The notes beneath the pieces are model-generated. The model made no database searches. It was not told the DNA's origin and was given only the letters and a program-made list of their open reading frames with translations. This document shows, one piece after another, positions 13,141 through 13,231 of a stretch of 13,231 nucleotides of DNA; positions within the stretch are counted from its first letter, which is position 1; every line of letters begins with the position of its first letter. Source of the stretch: JBBQXY01 sp051004815 (lineage in GTDB: Bacteria; Chloroflexota; Ktedonobacteria; Ktedonobacterales; Ktedonobacteraceae); assembly GCA_051004815.1 (NCBI GenBank), contig JBPCJY010000107.1, positions 1-13,231 on the forward strand, in the 5' to 3' direction. Position numbers and translations under genes: made by a program.

Positions 13141-13231
13141 TACAGCCATTGCTAGCTGTTGGCTGCTTCCCAGCCGTAGGATGTTGATTGCAGCGTTGGT
13201 GTCTCTGTCCAGTTCACAGCCACATACGCAA
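13123..13231 (-). CDS. tnpB: TnpB (IS605 OrfB family), C-terminal end only
   Basis: The last 35 codons of a gene that continues beyond the right edge of the window are present. The minus strand reads CVCGCELDRDTNAAINIL, then RLGSSQQLAMAVEAPCL and stop TAG at 13125-13123. The closing cysteines of the zinc knuckle followed by D-R-D-x-N-A-A-x-N-I-L are the hallmark of the TnpB C-terminus, and the Asp belongs to the third acidic motif of the RuvC nuclease. TnpB is an RNA-guided DNA endonuclease of IS200/IS605-type elements and an ancestor of Cas12. The 5' end, any partner tnpA, and intactness cannot be judged. The stop lies inside the right-end hairpin, as usual for these elements. Confidence 0.9.
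   Translation of the reverse strand, partial: CVCGCELDRDTNAAINILRLGSSQQLAMAVEAPCL

Noticed and set aside
12963..13187. 74-codon plus-strand frame at the right edge
   Set aside because: It runs through the hairpin and antisense to the tnpB end; no ribosome site or domain is visible.
1..13231. CRISPR array, rRNA, or phage defence island
   Set aside because: I found no regularly spaced direct repeats, no rRNA sequence and no recognisable defence gene. TnpB is the only nuclease-related item and belongs to a transposable element.

Overview
The window looks like chromosomal DNA from a Chloroflexota bacterium, most likely of the Ktedonobacteria. This is an inference. It rests on the Thr/Pro/Ala-rich low-complexity linkers in exported proteins (including one inside SecF), separate secD and secF genes, strong Shine-Dalgarno sites, and an IS200/IS605-type tnpB end of a kind common in such genomes. 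No taxonomic marker such as an rRNA gene is present.

Layout, left to right. A class II tRNA-Leu(CAG) gene lies on the minus strand at the left edge, with a recognisable sigma70-type promoter. Head to head with it, a plus-strand three-gene cluster (408-3160) encodes parts of an exopolyphosphatase/polyphosphate-binding machine. These are a Ppx/GppA ASKHA domain fused to the first half of a CHAD domain, a separate protein carrying the second CHAD half (the two genes overlap by 14 nt), and an HD-like protein that resembles the C-terminal region of Ppx/GppA. Together they look like one large enzyme divided over three polypeptides.

The cluster converges on a long minus-strand block. In transcription order this is secD, secF, a glyoxalase-like VOC protein (5 nt after secF), a membrane-anchored degenerate cupredoxin, and an exported protein of unknown function that overlaps the cupredoxin gene by about 14 nt. 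SecD and SecF form the proton-driven accessory of the Sec translocon. The last two products carry signal peptides and would be Sec clients.

A regulatory region of about 400 bp with two palindromes separates secD from a divergent ABC transporter operon: a LolD/MacB-type ATPase and a 914-residue double FtsX/MacB-type permease, joined by a TAATG stop-start overlap. A long GC-rich hairpin follows the permease. At the right edge, on the minus strand, is the last 35 codons of a TnpB (IS605 OrfB) followed by a right-end hairpin, so the window ends inside a mobile element.

The most interesting items are the divided Ppx-CHAD-HD operon, the cupredoxin-like protein lacking expected copper ligands with its coupled secreted partner, the low-complexity insert in SecF, and the tnpB right end, which may specify an omega-RNA guide from flanking DNA.
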